Source of the DNA: Arenimonas sp049195245
GTDB taxonomy: Bacteria; Pseudomonadota; Gammaproteobacteria; Xanthomonadales; Xanthomonadaceae
Direction: 5' to 3'
Assembly: GCF_049195245.1 (NCBI RefSeq)
Contig: NZ_JBMIRR010000020.1
Span: 105,552-169,551, forward strand
DNA: 64,000 bases
Position 1 is the first letter of the stretch. Every line of letters begins with the position of its first letter. Below, piece by piece: positions 35,916 through 42,934 of the stretch. The translations under genes were made by a program, and so were the position numbers. The notes below the pieces were generated by a model. That model did no database searches, was not told the origin of the DNA, and was given only the letters and a program-made list of their open reading frames with translations.

Positions 35916-37091
35916 ATGCGCCTGCGCCGCTGCCATCACCTGCTGGTCGAGCTCGACCAGGAGGCCCGGTTCGACGTGGCGAGCCTGCTGTCGGGCGGGG
36001 ACGGACTGGTGCGGTCGGCGCGTTGGCTGGCCTATGCGGCGCACCTGACCGCCCCGGTCGAGGTGAGCCTTGAGCACCTCGCGGTGCTGCAGGCCGTGCC
36101 CAGGGACACGTGGGTCACGCGTGAGGCGATGGCTGCGCAGGGCGAGGTGGTGGACGAACTGCTCGCGCGGGGACTGCTGGTCAATGACGGCGAGGCGCAC
36201 GCGGACTGGCGCTCCCGCGACCAGGGCGCCAGGGACGTGGCCTGGTGGCCACCGGCCCTGATCGCCCATGCCCATGGCGGCTGGGGCGACGTGGATATCC
36301 AGGCCCGCAACGAAAGCGGGCTGATGCTGAGCAGCCAGCAGATGGTGGACGCGTTCGGACCCGCGCCCGCGGCCGACCACCGGCGTGTCCCGGCGCAGAC
36401 GCCGGTGCCCTTGTCCGCGCCGCGCCACAGCGACTTCGACGTGCTGCTGGCGGCGCGCCGCACCTGCCGCAACTTCGACGGCGACGCGGTGCTGGGGCGC
36501 GAGGCATTCGCCACGATGATGCGGCGGGTCTGGGGCGCGGTCGGCACCCGCGAGCTGGCGCCGGGCGCGGTGGCCGTGAAGAAGACCAGCCCCGCCGGCG
36601 GCGGACTGCATGCGGTGGAAGCCTATGTGCTGGTGCAGCGCGTGGAAGGCCTGGCGCCGGGCCTTTACCACTACCTGGCGATGGAGCATTCGCTCGAGCC
36701 GATGCGCTTGTGCTCCGCGGCCGAAGCCGCGGACTGGGCGCATCGTTTCGTGGCCGGGCAGGACTGGTTCAACAACGTGCCGGTGATGGTGGTGATGACG
36801 GCGCGCTTCGATCGCCTGTTCTGGAAGTACCGCCGGCACACCAAGGCCTGGCGCGTGCTGCATCTGGACGTGGGGCACCTGTCGCAGACGATGTACCTCT
36901 CGGCGACCGAGCTGGGCCTGGGCTGCTTCGTGACCGCGGCGATCAATGACCGGGCGGTGGAGACCGCGCTCGACCTGCCGCCCCTGCGCGAAGGGCCGAT
37001 TGCGCTGGTCGGTTTCGGGCCGCGCTCGGACCGCATCACCACGATGGAACTCGACTCCGTGGTGCCGGTGACGCCTGCGCATCCGGACTGA
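35916..37091 (+). CDS. SagB-like nitroreductase-fold dehydrogenase (putative peptide maturation dehydrogenase)
   Basis: A 391-residue protein. The N-terminal 150 residues are a mostly helical region, and the C-terminal half is a nitroreductase/SagB flavin fold: ARRTCRNFDGDAV (FMN-binding start, near residue 180), KTSPAGGGLHAVEAYVLVQR near 225, and ATELGLGCFVTAAIND near 330. SagB-type enzymes oxidise azolines in thiazole/oxazole peptides; here no YcaO partner is near. NCBI/TIGRFAM call this group putative peptide maturation dehydrogenase. It is divergent from the precursor peptide and convergent with comM. No good Shine-Dalgarno precedes the ATG. Confidence 0.85.
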   Translation: MRLRRCHHLLVELDQEARFDVASLLSGGDGLVRSARWLAYAAHLTAPVEVSLEHLAVLQAVPRDTWVTREAMAAQGEVVDELLARGLLVNDGEAHADWRSRDQGARDVAWWPPALIAHAHGGWGDVDIQARNESGLMLSSQQMVDAFGPAPAADHRRVPAQTPVPLSAPRHSDFDVLLAARRTCRNFDGDAVLGREAFATMMRRVWGAVGTRELAPGAVAVKKTSPAGGGLHAVEAYVLVQRVEGLAPGLYHYLAMEHSLEPMRLCSAAEAADWAHRFVAGQDWFNNVPVMVVMTARFDRLFWKYRRHTKAWRVLHLDVGHLSQTMYLSATELGLGCFVTAAINDRAVETALDLPPLREGPIALVGFGPRSDRITTMELDSVVPVTPAHPD

Positions 37092-37124
37092 GCCGGACCC
37101 GCGCGCGCTGGCCCGCGCGTGCAC

Positions 37125-38645
37125 TCACCCCGCGCCCGGCAGCCCCCGGTCCAGCAGGCGATAGCCGATGGCTTCGGCCAGGTGCGCGGTGGCGATGTCG
37201 TCGCTGGCCTCCAGGTCGGCGATGCTGCGGGCGACGCGCAGGATGCGGTGCATGGCCCGGGCCGAAAGCTGCAGCCGCGCCATGGCCTGTTCCAGCAGCG
37301 ACTGGTCGGCCGGCGCCAGGCGGCAATGCTGCTCGGTCTGGGCCTGCGTGAAGTGCGCATTGAGCGCGCCGGCGCGCGCCCGCTGGCGATCGCGCGCGGC
37401 CAGCACGCGCGTGCGCACCTGCGCGGTGGACTCGCCGCGCGGCGCCTCGGGACGCAGGTGCTCGGGCGGCATGCGCGGCACCGCCAGCTGCAGGTCGATG
37501 CGGTCCATCAGCGGGCCCGAGAGCTTGCTGCGATAGCGCAGCACCGACTCCGCGCTGCAGGCGCAGCGTCCGGACGGATCGCCGGCCCAGCCGCAGGGGC
37601 AGGGGTTCATCGCCGCCACCAGCTGGAAGCGCGCGGGAAACTGCGCCTGCCGGGCCGCGCGCGACACCGTGACCACGCCCGACTCCAGCGGCTGGCGCAG
37701 CACTTCCAGCGTGTGCCGGCTCCATTCGCCAAGCTCGTCGAGGAACAGCACGCCGTGATGGGCCAGCGAGATCTCGCCGGGGCGCGGATTGGGTCCGCCG
37801 CCGGCCATGGCCACCGAACTCGAGAGATGGTGCGGGGCGCGATAGGGCCGTTGCCGCCAGTGCGCCAGGTCGATGCCGCGGCCGCTGACCGAATGCACGG
37901 CCGCGGTCTCCAGCGCTTCGGCCTCGCTGGCGTCCGGCAGCAGGCCGGGCAGGCGCGAGGCCAGCAGGGTCTTGCCACAGCCCGGTGGTCCGATGAAAAG
38001 CAGGTGGTGCCCGCCGGCCGCCGCGATTTCCAGCACGCGACGCGCGCCGGCCTGTCCGCGCACGTCGCCCAGGTCGGGATACTGCCGCCCCAGCCCGCTG
38101 TCCGGGGCCGGCGGTTCCGCCAGCGGGAGCGACCTGAGGCCCTGCAGGTGTGCGCAGACCTCCGGCAGCGTGCGCGCCGTGCGCGCGTGCACGCCCTGAG
38201 CCAGCGCGGCCTCGGGCCCGTTGCCGGCCGGCAGGATCAGCAGGCGGCCCTCGGCCGCCGCCGCCATCGCCGCGGGCAGCACGCCGTCCACCGGCTTGAG
38301 TTCGCCGGTGAGCGCCAGTTCTCCCAGTACTTCAAGGTCGGCGAGTGCGTGCACCGGGATCTGGCCGCTGGCGGCCAGGATGGCCAGCGCGATCGCCAGG
38401 TCATAGCGGCCGCCGTCCTTGGGCAGGTCGGCGGGCGCCAGGTTCACCGTGATGCGGCGCTGCGGGAACTCGAACTGCGCGTTCTGGATCGCCGAGCGCA
38501 CGCGCTCGCGGCTTTCGCGCACGGCTGCCGCCGGCAGCCCGACCAGGGTGAAGTTGGGCAGGCCACCGCCCAGATGCACCTCGACCCGGACCGCAGGCGC
38601 GACCACGCCGGCCCGGGCGCGGCTGTGCGCCAGCGCCAGGTTCAT
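37125..38645 (-). CDS. comM: ComM/YifB Mg-chelatase-like AAA+ ATPase
   Basis: A 506-residue protein. N-terminal Lon-protease-like domain (RVEVHLGGGLPNFTLVGLP), Walker A in GPPGCGKTLLASRLPGLLP near residue 220, a Walker B region FLDELGEW, and a C-terminal Mg-chelatase domain. ComM is the hexameric helicase that helps branch migration during natural transformation in gammaproteobacteria; YifB is the broader name. The ATG at 38645 gives the family length. It lies 20 bp after ubiK. It could help competence here, but no pilus genes lie nearby. Confidence 0.92.
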   Translation of the reverse strand: MNLALAHSRARAGVVAPAVRVEVHLGGGLPNFTLVGLPAAAVRESRERVRSAIQNAQFEFPQRRITVNLAPADLPKDGGRYDLAIALAILAASGQIPVHALADLEVLGELALTGELKPVDGVLPAAMAAAAEGRLLILPAGNGPEAALAQGVHARTARTLPEVCAHLQGLRSLPLAEPPAPDSGLGRQYPDLGDVRGQAGARRVLEIAAAGGHHLLFIGPPGCGKTLLASRLPGLLPDASEAEALETAAVHSVSGRGIDLAHWRQRPYRAPHHLSSSVAMAGGGPNPRPGEISLAHHGVLFLDELGEWSRHTLEVLRQPLESGVVTVSRAARQAQFPARFQLVAAMNPCPCGWAGDPSGRCACSAESVLRYRSKLSGPLMDRIDLQLAVPRMPPEHLRPEAPRGESTAQVRTRVLAARDRQRARAGALNAHFTQAQTEQHCRLAPADQSLLEQAMARLQLSARAMHRILRVARSIADLEASDDIATAHLAEAIGYRLLDRGLPGAG

Positions 38646-38665
38646 GGGGAGCGGGAAACGCCGAC

Positions 38666-38932
38666 TTAGTTCTTGCTGTCGCCGGGCTGCGCGAGCCGCG
38701 CCTCGAGCACGGTCAGCGTGCGCTCGAGCGCGTCGAGTTTTTCGCGCGTGCGCAACAGCACCGCACGCTGCACTTCGAACTCCTCGCGCGTGACCAGGTC
38801 GAGCTTGCCCAGCCCCGCCTGCAGCGTCGCCTTGAAGTTCTGCTCCAGGTCGGCGCGCGCGTCCTTGAGGCCGGGCGGCACGAGGTCGCTGAGCTTGCGG
38901 GCGAGGTCGTCGAGGTTCTTGAGGTCGATCAT
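38666..38932 (-). CDS. ubiK: Ubiquinone biosynthesis accessory factor UbiK (YqiC-like)
   Basis: An 88-residue protein. It starts MIDLKNLDDLARKLSDLVPPG, with LEQNFKATLQAGLGKLDLVTREEFEVQ, the BMFP/UbiK pattern: an N-terminal amphipathic helix and a C-terminal coiled coil (LRTREKLDALERTLTVLEARL). UbiK helps assemble or target the aerobic ubiquinone complex with UbiJ. The start at 38932 is preferred over the upstream Met at 38962 since it fits the family. It is just before comM on the same strand. Confidence 0.88.
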   Translation of the reverse strand: MIDLKNLDDLARKLSDLVPPGLKDARADLEQNFKATLQAGLGKLDLVTREEFEVQRAVLLRTREKLDALERTLTVLEARLAQPGDSKN

Positions 38933-39156
38933 GGCGTGGGCTCCGTGGGGTGCCGCCAGCATGCATCGCGACCGGGGCGGGGGGGCGTAGGAAACGCGCG
39001 GGGCCGGGGGTAGGAGAGGTCCGCGGCAGCGGAGTCCCGGCTCGGGCCCACAAATAGACCACGACTTGGATGAGCAATCAATCCGTCATGTGTGGGCGAT
39101 GGTTCAGGTGCTCTCCCCCGAGTATCCCTTCCCTCAGCGTCTGGAGGCAGTCCCGT

Positions 39157-40473
39157 ATGGTTTCCGCAAAGTTCCTGCGCCGATCCGGCGCCCTCGCACT
39201 GCTCGCGCCGCTGCCCGCCCTGGCCGCCCCACCCGTGCTCAACACCGGCGACACCGCCTGGATGATCGTCGCCACCCTGCTGGTCCTGATGATGACCATC
39301 CCCGGCCTGGCCCTGTTCTATGCCGGCATGGTCCGGTCCAAGAACGTGCTGTCGGTGCTGATCCAGTGCTTCGCGATCACCGCCCTGATCACGGTGCTCT
39401 GGGTGGCCTACGGCTACAGCCTGGTGTTCGACACCACCGGCATGGAAAAGGGAGTGGTCAACTTCAACTCCTTCGTCGGCGGCTTCGGCAAGGCCTGGCT
39501 GGCCGGGCTGGGCACCGACAGCCTGTCGTACGCGGTGCCGGAAAGCGTCTTCGTCACCTTCCAGATGACCTTCGCCATCATCACACCGGCCCTGATCGTC
39601 GGTGCTTTTGCCGAGCGGATGAAGTTCTCCGCCTTGCTCGTCTTCATGACCCTGTGGTTCACCCTGGTCTATGCGCCGATCGCGCACATGGTCTGGAGCG
39701 GCGACGGCGGCCTGATGTGGGACTGGGGCGTACTCGACTTCGCCGGCGGCACCGTGGTGCACATCAATGCCGGCATCGCCGGCCTGGTGGCGGCCCTGGT
39801 GCTGGGCAAGCGCAAGGGCTACCCGACGGTGGCGATGCCGCCGCACAACCTGGGCTACACCGTGATCGGCGCCAGCCTGCTGTGGGTGGGCTGGTTCGGC
39901 TTCAACGCCGGCTCGGCAGTGGCGGCCAACGGCACCGCGGGCATGGCCATGCTGGTCACCCAGGTGGCCACCGCGGCGGCGGCGCTGAGCTGGATGTTCG
40001 CCGAGTGGATCATCCACAAGAAGGCCAGCGTGCTGGGTATCGTCTCGGGCGCGGTGGCGGGCCTGGTGGCGATCACCCCGGCCTCGGGCACCGCCGGGCC
40101 GATGGGCGCCCTGGCCATAGGCGCCTCGGCGGGCCTGGTGTGCTTCGTGTTCTCCACCAGCATCAAGCGCTCGCTGGGCTACGACGATTCGCTGGACGTG
40201 TTCGGCGTGCATGCAGTCGGCGGCATCGTCGGCGCCATCCTCACCGGCGTGTTCGCGGCGCCGGCCCTGGGCGGCTTCGGCACGGTCACCGACATCGGCG
40301 CCCAGGTGTGGATCCAGGCCAAGGGCGTGGGTTTCACCATCCTCTACACCGCCGTGGCCACGCTTGTCATACTCAAGGCCATCCAGTGGACGATCGGCCT
40401 GCGGGTCAGCGAGGAGGCCGAGAGTGAAGGCCTCGACATCGCCCTGCACAACGAACGCGGCTACAACCTCTAA
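39157..40473 (+). CDS. amt: Ammonium transporter Amt
   Basis: A 438-residue protein. A signal-like N-terminus (MVSAKFLRRSGALALLAPLPALAA) is followed by eleven membrane helices and Amt signatures: GDTAWMIVATLLVLMMTIPGLALFYAGM, AGGTVVHINAGIAGLVAALVLGKRKGYP, and DVFGVHAVGGIVGAILTG, with the twin histidines of the conducting pore in the VVHIN and GVHAVGG segments. The start at 39157 is chosen since GGAGG lies 9 bp before it; an open frame extends to 39070. It imports ammonium and is followed 18 bp later by its PII regulator. Confidence 0.95.
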   Translation: MVSAKFLRRSGALALLAPLPALAAPPVLNTGDTAWMIVATLLVLMMTIPGLALFYAGMVRSKNVLSVLIQCFAITALITVLWVAYGYSLVFDTTGMEKGVVNFNSFVGGFGKAWLAGLGTDSLSYAVPESVFVTFQMTFAIITPALIVGAFAERMKFSALLVFMTLWFTLVYAPIAHMVWSGDGGLMWDWGVLDFAGGTVVHINAGIAGLVAALVLGKRKGYPTVAMPPHNLGYTVIGASLLWVGWFGFNAGSAVAANGTAGMAMLVTQVATAAAALSWMFAEWIIHKKASVLGIVSGAVAGLVAITPASGTAGPMGALAIGASAGLVCFVFSTSIKRSLGYDDSLDVFGVHAVGGIVGAILTGVFAAPALGGFGTVTDIGAQVWIQAKGVGFTILYTAVATLVILKAIQWTIGLRVSEEAESEGLDIALHNERGYNL

Positions 40474-40491
40474 GGCATCGGGAGCTCACAC

Positions 40492-40830
40492 ATGAAAATG
40501 GTCATGGCCATCATCAAGCCATTCAAGCTCGACGACGTCCGCGAGGCGCTCAGCGAGGTCGGCGTCACCGGCGTCACGGTGACCGAGGTCAAGGGCTTCG
40601 GCCGCCAGAAGGGCCACACCGAGCTCTACCGCGGCGCCGAGTACGTGGTCGACTTCCTGCCCAAGATCAAGCTGGAAGTGGCGGTCACCTCCGACCAGGT
40701 CGACCGCGTGGTCGAAGCCATTCAGTCGGCGGCCAACACCGGCAAGATCGGCGACGGCAAGATCTTCGTCTACGAGCTCGAGAAAGTCCTGCGCATCCGC
40801 ACCGGCGAGCTGGACGGCGACGCGCTCTGA
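40492..40830 (+). CDS. glnK: Nitrogen regulatory PII protein (GlnK/GlnB)
   Basis: A 112-residue PII protein. The T-loop has GFGRQKGHTELYRGAEYVVDFLPK with uridylylated Tyr51. Usual features are KMVMAIIKPFKLDDVREAL at the start and GDGKIFVYELEKVLRIRTGE at the end, so it is full length. It lies 18 bp after amt, and this linkage argues for GlnK, which blocks the Amt pore at high ammonium; it could be called GlnB by sequence alone. A terminator follows. Confidence 0.95.
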   Translation: MKMVMAIIKPFKLDDVREALSEVGVTGVTVTEVKGFGRQKGHTELYRGAEYVVDFLPKIKLEVAVTSDQVDRVVEAIQSAANTGKIGDGKIFVYELEKVLRIRTGELDGDAL

Positions 40831-40850
40831 GCTTGCGGGCGTCCCGGGAA

Positions 40851-40879
40851 GGCCCCGCGCAGGCGGGGCCTTTCTGTTT
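40851..40879 (+). terminator. Intrinsic terminator after amt-glnK
   Basis: An 8-bp GC stem (GGCCCCGC / GCGGGGCC) with a four-base loop at 40851-40870 is followed by TTTCTGTTT. It closes the amt-glnK operon before the LysM gene. Confidence 0.75.
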
Positions 40880-40991
40880 CCGGGCGGGAACCACCCGCAG
40901 GTCCCGAACCCGGAGTTCAGCGAACCGTTAAGCAAAGAGGCCACGCAGGGGGCTATGGTGGAGGCCGGACCCCTGAGTCCGGGAGAAGCCC

Positions 40992-41321
40992 ATGACCACA
41001 CCCCCCAAGAAAGCCGATTTTTCCAACGTCCAGGCCAAGGTCACCAGCACCGAAGCGCCGCGCGCGGATTTCAGCAACGTGCAGTCCAGCGTCACGTCCA
41101 CCGAGCAGCCGCTGGAAGGCGGCGGTGGCGGCGGCACGCTCGACCAGCAGTACACCGTTGAAAAGGGCGACACCCTGTCGCACATCGCCAAGCGCTTCTA
41201 CGGCAAGGCCAGCAAGTGGCCCGACATCTTCGCCGCCAACCGCGACCAGCTGAGTGATCCCGACCGCATCCGTCCGGGCCAGGTGCTGCGGATTCCCGCA
41301 GCGGATGCCCCGGCCGAATGA
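40992..41321 (+). CDS. LysM-domain protein with a duplicated N-terminal 14-residue repeat
   Basis: A 109-residue protein. The C-terminal LysM domain (residues 53-102) has YTVEKGDTLSHIAKRFYG and the end IRPGQVLRIP, and would bind peptidoglycan, as in YgaU. Ahead of it, ADFSNVQAKVTSTE (8-21) and ADFSNVQSSVTSTE (25-38) are near-identical repeats 17 residues apart, then a six-glycine linker. No signal peptide is seen. It has its own unit between two terminators, with the lipoprotein gene 28 bp downstream. Confidence 0.88.
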   Translation: MTTPPKKADFSNVQAKVTSTEAPRADFSNVQSSVTSTEQPLEGGGGGGTLDQQYTVEKGDTLSHIAKRFYGKASKWPDIFAANRDQLSDPDRIRPGQVLRIPAADAPAE

Positions 41322-41349
41322 CGCCCCTGTCCCCTTTCAAGGAATTCCG

Positions 41350-41841
41350 ATGAATGCCAAGTCCCTGAGCTTCGCCGTGCTGGCCGTGGCGGTATCCCTG
41401 GCCCTGGTGGCCTGCAAGAAAGACGAGCCCCCCGCCCCGGCCCCCAGCACCGAAGTGGCGCCCGCGCCCGCCCCGGCGCCCGCACCTTCGCCGTCGGTCG
41501 CCGCCACCGCCTCCGTCACGCAGCTGCAGCTGGGCACGCCCGGTGCCGACGGCCGCGTGGGCTTCGAAAGCACCAATTTCGCGCCCACCGACACCATCGT
41601 CGCCTCGGTGTCCACCAACACCACCGACCCCACCGCCTCGGTCAGCGGCAAGCTGCTGGCCAAGTGGACCTACCAGGACGGCCAGGTGGTGAACGAGGAA
41701 GAGAAATACTTCACCTTCATCGGCCCCGGCGTCACCAACTTCCAGATCAGCAAGCCCGATGGCTGGCCGTCGGGGAACTACACGCTGAGCGTGGCGCTGG
41801 ATGGCAACGTGGTGCAGACCCGCGAGTTCGTCGTGCGCTGA
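41350..41841 (+). CDS. Predicted lipoprotein with Pro/Ala linker
   Basis: A 163-residue protein with a lipoprotein signal (MNAKSLSFAVLAVAVSLALVACKKDE, Cys22), then a Pro/Ala-rich linker of about 30 residues and a beta-rich domain (VSTNTTDPTASVSGKLLAKW, PDGWPSGNYTLSVALDG). I do not recognise a family. The start at 41350 follows AAGGAATT; the longer open frame overlaps the LysM gene. A terminator follows the stop. Confidence 0.8.
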   Translation: MNAKSLSFAVLAVAVSLALVACKKDEPPAPAPSTEVAPAPAPAPAPSPSVAATASVTQLQLGTPGADGRVGFESTNFAPTDTIVASVSTNTTDPTASVSGKLLAKWTYQDGQVVNEEEKYFTFIGPGVTNFQISKPDGWPSGNYTLSVALDGNVVQTREFVVR

Positions 41842-41863
41842 GGCCAGCGCGCCACCGAAAACC

Positions 41864-41894
41864 GGAAGGCCCCGCGATGCGGGGCCTTCCTTTT
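41864..41894. terminator. Hairpin terminator between convergent lipoprotein and speE genes
   Basis: A perfect 12-bp stem (GGAAGGCCCCGC / GCGGGGCCTTCC) with the three-base loop GAT, then TTTT on the plus strand. On the minus strand a T-run (GGTTTTC) lies just beyond the stem, so it may end speE as well. Confidence 0.78.
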
Positions 41895-41916
41895 GGCGCC
41901 TTGCACCCGCCGCGCG

Positions 41917-42777
41917 TCAGTCGCCGAGCGCGCGCTGCATCATCGGCGGCATGGCCAGCGCGCCCTGGTGCACGTCGGCGGTGTAGTACTGGGTGTCGAA
42001 GGATTTCGCCGCGGCGTCGGCCCTGCGGAACTGCGTGAGGTCACGCTTTTCCTTCGAGGCGATGGTGCAGCTCCACCAGCCCGTGGGGTAGCACGGCTGC
42101 GGGAAGGGCAGGGTACGGAAATTGACGAAGCCGGCATCGGTCATGGCCGCGCGCATGTCCAGGATCAGCTGCATCAGGGCCAGCGGCGATTCGCTCTGCT
42201 GCACCAGCAGGCCGCCGGGACGCAGCGCGGCCAGGCAGGTCTCGTAGAAGGCGCGGTTGAACAGGCCTTCGGCCGGACCCACCGGGTCGGTCGAATCCAC
42301 GATGATCACGTCGATCGAGCCGGGCGCCGCGTTCTTCATGTAGGCGATGCCGTCGTCGAACATCACCGTGGCGCGCGGGTCGCCGTTGGATTCGCACAGT
42401 TCCGGGAAATACTTCTCGGCCATGCGCGTCACCTGCTCGTCGATGTCGCACTGCACGGCGGTGCGCACGCCGGGGTGGCGCAGCACCTCGCGCAGGGTGC
42501 CGCAGTCGCCGCCGCCGATGATCACCACGTCCTTCGGATCGGCGTGGGTGAACAGCGGCGCATGCGCCATCATCTCGTGGTAGAAGAAATTGTCGCGGGT
42601 GGTCACCATCATGGCGCCGTCGATCAGCATGACGTTGCCCCAGTCGGTGCTCTCGTACATCTCGATCTTCTGGAAGGGCGACTGCACCTCCTCAAGCTTG
42701 CGGACCATGCGCAGGCCGAAGGCCGAGCCGGTGTGCTCGAAGTTTTCGTGCAGCCACGTCGATGAAGAGGAAGTCAT
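41917..42777 (-). CDS. speE: Spermidine synthase
   Basis: A 286-residue aminopropyltransferase that makes spermidine from putrescine and decarboxylated SAM. Conserved signs are VVIIGGGDCGTLREVLRH (SAM-binding loop), VMFDDGIAYMKN, and DVIIVDSTDPVGPAEGLF. The start at 42777 or the adjacent Met at 42780 cannot be separated by spacing alone; GGA lies 4 to 7 bp before. It is divergent from speA across a gap holding both promoters. The upstream open frame is not needed. Confidence 0.94.
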   Translation of the reverse strand: MTSSSSTWLHENFEHTGSAFGLRMVRKLEEVQSPFQKIEMYESTDWGNVMLIDGAMMVTTRDNFFYHEMMAHAPLFTHADPKDVVIIGGGDCGTLREVLRHPGVRTAVQCDIDEQVTRMAEKYFPELCESNGDPRATVMFDDGIAYMKNAAPGSIDVIIVDSTDPVGPAEGLFNRAFYETCLAALRPGGLLVQQSESPLALMQLILDMRAAMTDAGFVNFRTLPFPQPCYPTGWWSCTIASKEKRDLTQFRRADAAAKSFDTQYYTADVHQGALAMPPMMQRALGD

Positions 42778-42810
42778 CATTTTTCCAGATAGGTTCGTAG
42801 ACGAGGCCGC

Positions 42811-42837
42811 ATTGTAGCGGATCGCGCTTTTCACCAA
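42811..42837 (-). promoter_or_regulatory. speE promoter candidate
   Basis: On the minus strand a TACAAT -10 (42811-42816) lies 15 bp from TTGGTG (42832-42837). The transcript would begin near 42804 and give a short speE leader. The -10 matches the one used for speA, so the two genes have matching divergent promoters. Confidence 0.45.
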
Positions 42838-42875
42838 GGTTTCCCCTGGCGCGCCCGCTCCCGGGCGGCCCTGCC

Positions 42876-42903
42876 TCGACCCGCCACCCCCGGGCGCTAC
42901 AAT
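42876..42903 (+). promoter_or_regulatory. speA promoter candidate
   Basis: A TACAAT -10 at 42898-42903 lies 16 bp from TCGACC (42876-42881, four of six matches). Transcription would start near 42910, about 25 bp before the speA ATG. Confidence 0.5.
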
Positions 42904-42934
42904 GCGCGCCTCCCCCGCCTCCGGAACGACGCCC

